NCBI GenBank assembly: GCA_021776825.1
Contig: JAJFFG010000051.1
Location: forward strand, 81,283 to 132,047
Origin: Planctomycetota bacterium
GTDB lineage: Bacteria > Planctomycetota > JAJSAM01 > JAJVHW01
Length of the DNA: 50,765 bases
Reading direction: 5' to 3'
Position numbers and translations under genes: made by a program. A model generated the notes under the pieces. The model did not search any database. It saw only the letters and a program-made list of their open reading frames with translations, and had not been told where the DNA came from. Positions 50,281 through 50,765 of this stretch are shown here, one piece after another (positions within the stretch are counted from its first letter, which is position 1; each line of letters opens with the position of its first letter).

Positions 50281-50765
50281 CGTCCTAAGGGGCATGAGGC
50301 AACCTTCGCGCCCATCATTGTTGTCTGGTCGGCTCCGCGGCTGCGTCACCTCGCACGCGAGCGCGTGGCCCCTCGGTCGCAGCCTTGCGTGGCCTCATCT
50401 CCCGCGTCACGGATCTTGCGCTAGCGCGCAACCTCCGCGCCCCGGGGTCACGTCGAGTGCGGCGCCCGTCGTAGGTGGGCGGGGGTCGGGGGCATGTGGC
50501 AATCGCCGCGCCCATCGTTGTTGTCTGGTGGGTGCTCGGTCTCGTCACGCGTCACACGAGAGCAACCGGCGCCGGTCGAGGACCTCCGCGCACACACTTC
50601 CCGCGTCACGGCGCTTGCGCTCGGGCGCAACCGCCCCGCCCCGGGGTCACGGCGATTGCGCAGCCCGTCGTAGGTGGGCGCGCGTCGGGGGCATGTGGCA
50701 ATCGCCGCGCCTCCCAGTGTTGTCTGGTCGGCTCCGCGGGTGCGAGAGCTCTCACGCGAGAGCCA
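50252..50765 (+). repeat. R1 structured repeat, locus C, three tandem units (last cut by window)
   Basis: Units open at 50252, 50449 and 50648 (197 and 199 bp apart). Unit 1 overlaps the CHAT stop codon. Its stem 1 is CGAAGGTTGC (50254-50263) with GCAACCTTCG (50299-50308), and its stem 2 is GGCTGCG (50339-50345) with CGCAGCC (50378-50384). Both differ from other copies on both arms yet still pair. Unit 2 has the type-b middle and a stem 1 with two mismatches. Unit 3 has stem 1 CGGCGATTGC (50650-50659) with GCAATCGCCG (50698-50707). Stem 3 TTGCGC/GCGCAA recurs in units 1 and 2. No gene was seen here. Confidence 0.85.

Noticed and set aside
50252..50765. CRISPR array as an explanation for the tandem units
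   Set aside because: Units are ~198 bp with the whole unit conserved; there are no short identical repeats with unique spacers and no cas genes.

Overview
The window is about 50.8 kb of very GC-rich bacterial DNA, densely packed with genes on both strands and with no rRNA or tRNA that I could see. The gene set suggests a member of the Planctomycetota or a close relative. Evidence is the long secreted HEAT-repeat proteins, a VWA protein, a Gram-negative lipid A gene (lpxB), a long-leader type IV-like prepilin, and an operon with an ECF-like sigma factor, a CHAT protease and a subtilase. This assignment is an inference from gene content, not from a marker phylogeny.

Layout. 1-16.8 kb is mostly minus strand: a partial thiO, a HEAT+VWA secreted protein, a purine nucleoside phosphorylase, two unknown proteins, a complete nucleoside-type ABC importer (two permeases, dual ATPase, BMP-type binding protein) divergent from deoC, a HEAT lipoprotein, a CPBP protease, thiG, thiS, and a hexulose-6-phosphate synthase/RraA fusion. 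PNP, importer and DeoC together make a plausible nucleoside uptake and pentose salvage set. At 16.8-17.5 kb is a higBA toxin-antitoxin pair with a clear palindromic operator. At 19.6 kb is a 29-residue lipoprotein gene.

20.2-26.2 kb is the translation/transcription block nusA-infB-ylxP(DUF503)-rbfA, split between infB and ylxP by 1.1 kb of non-coding repeats. Minus-strand lpxB, a prepilin and an acetolactate-synthase-like enzyme fused to a cyclic-nucleotide-binding domain follow, then an EF-P-like gene of the YeiP/EfpL type on the plus strand. 31.3-32.1 kb is again non-coding repeat. 32-35.7 kb holds small unknown genes, a nitroreductase remnant, a HEAT protein and a spermidine-synthase-like protein. 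35.8-42 kb holds an HExxH+HEAT protein and a 1194-residue chain of carboxypeptidase-regulatory-like repeats. An RND exporter with a small lipoprotein precedes a four-gene overlapping operon (44.8-50.3 kb): subtilase, sigma factor, candidate zinc-binding anti-sigma factor, TPR-CHAT protease.

The most unusual feature is a ~198-bp structured repeat (called R1 here), present as seven tandem/dispersed copies at three loci. At each locus it lies just downstream of, or overlapping, the stop codon of a gene and in that gene's sense orientation. Copies show paired base changes that keep stems intact, which points to a selected RNA or DNA fold. A second modular palindromic repeat (R2) sits beside it at two of the loci. 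Many start codons are GTG, and 4-bp ATGA/GTGA gene overlaps are common.
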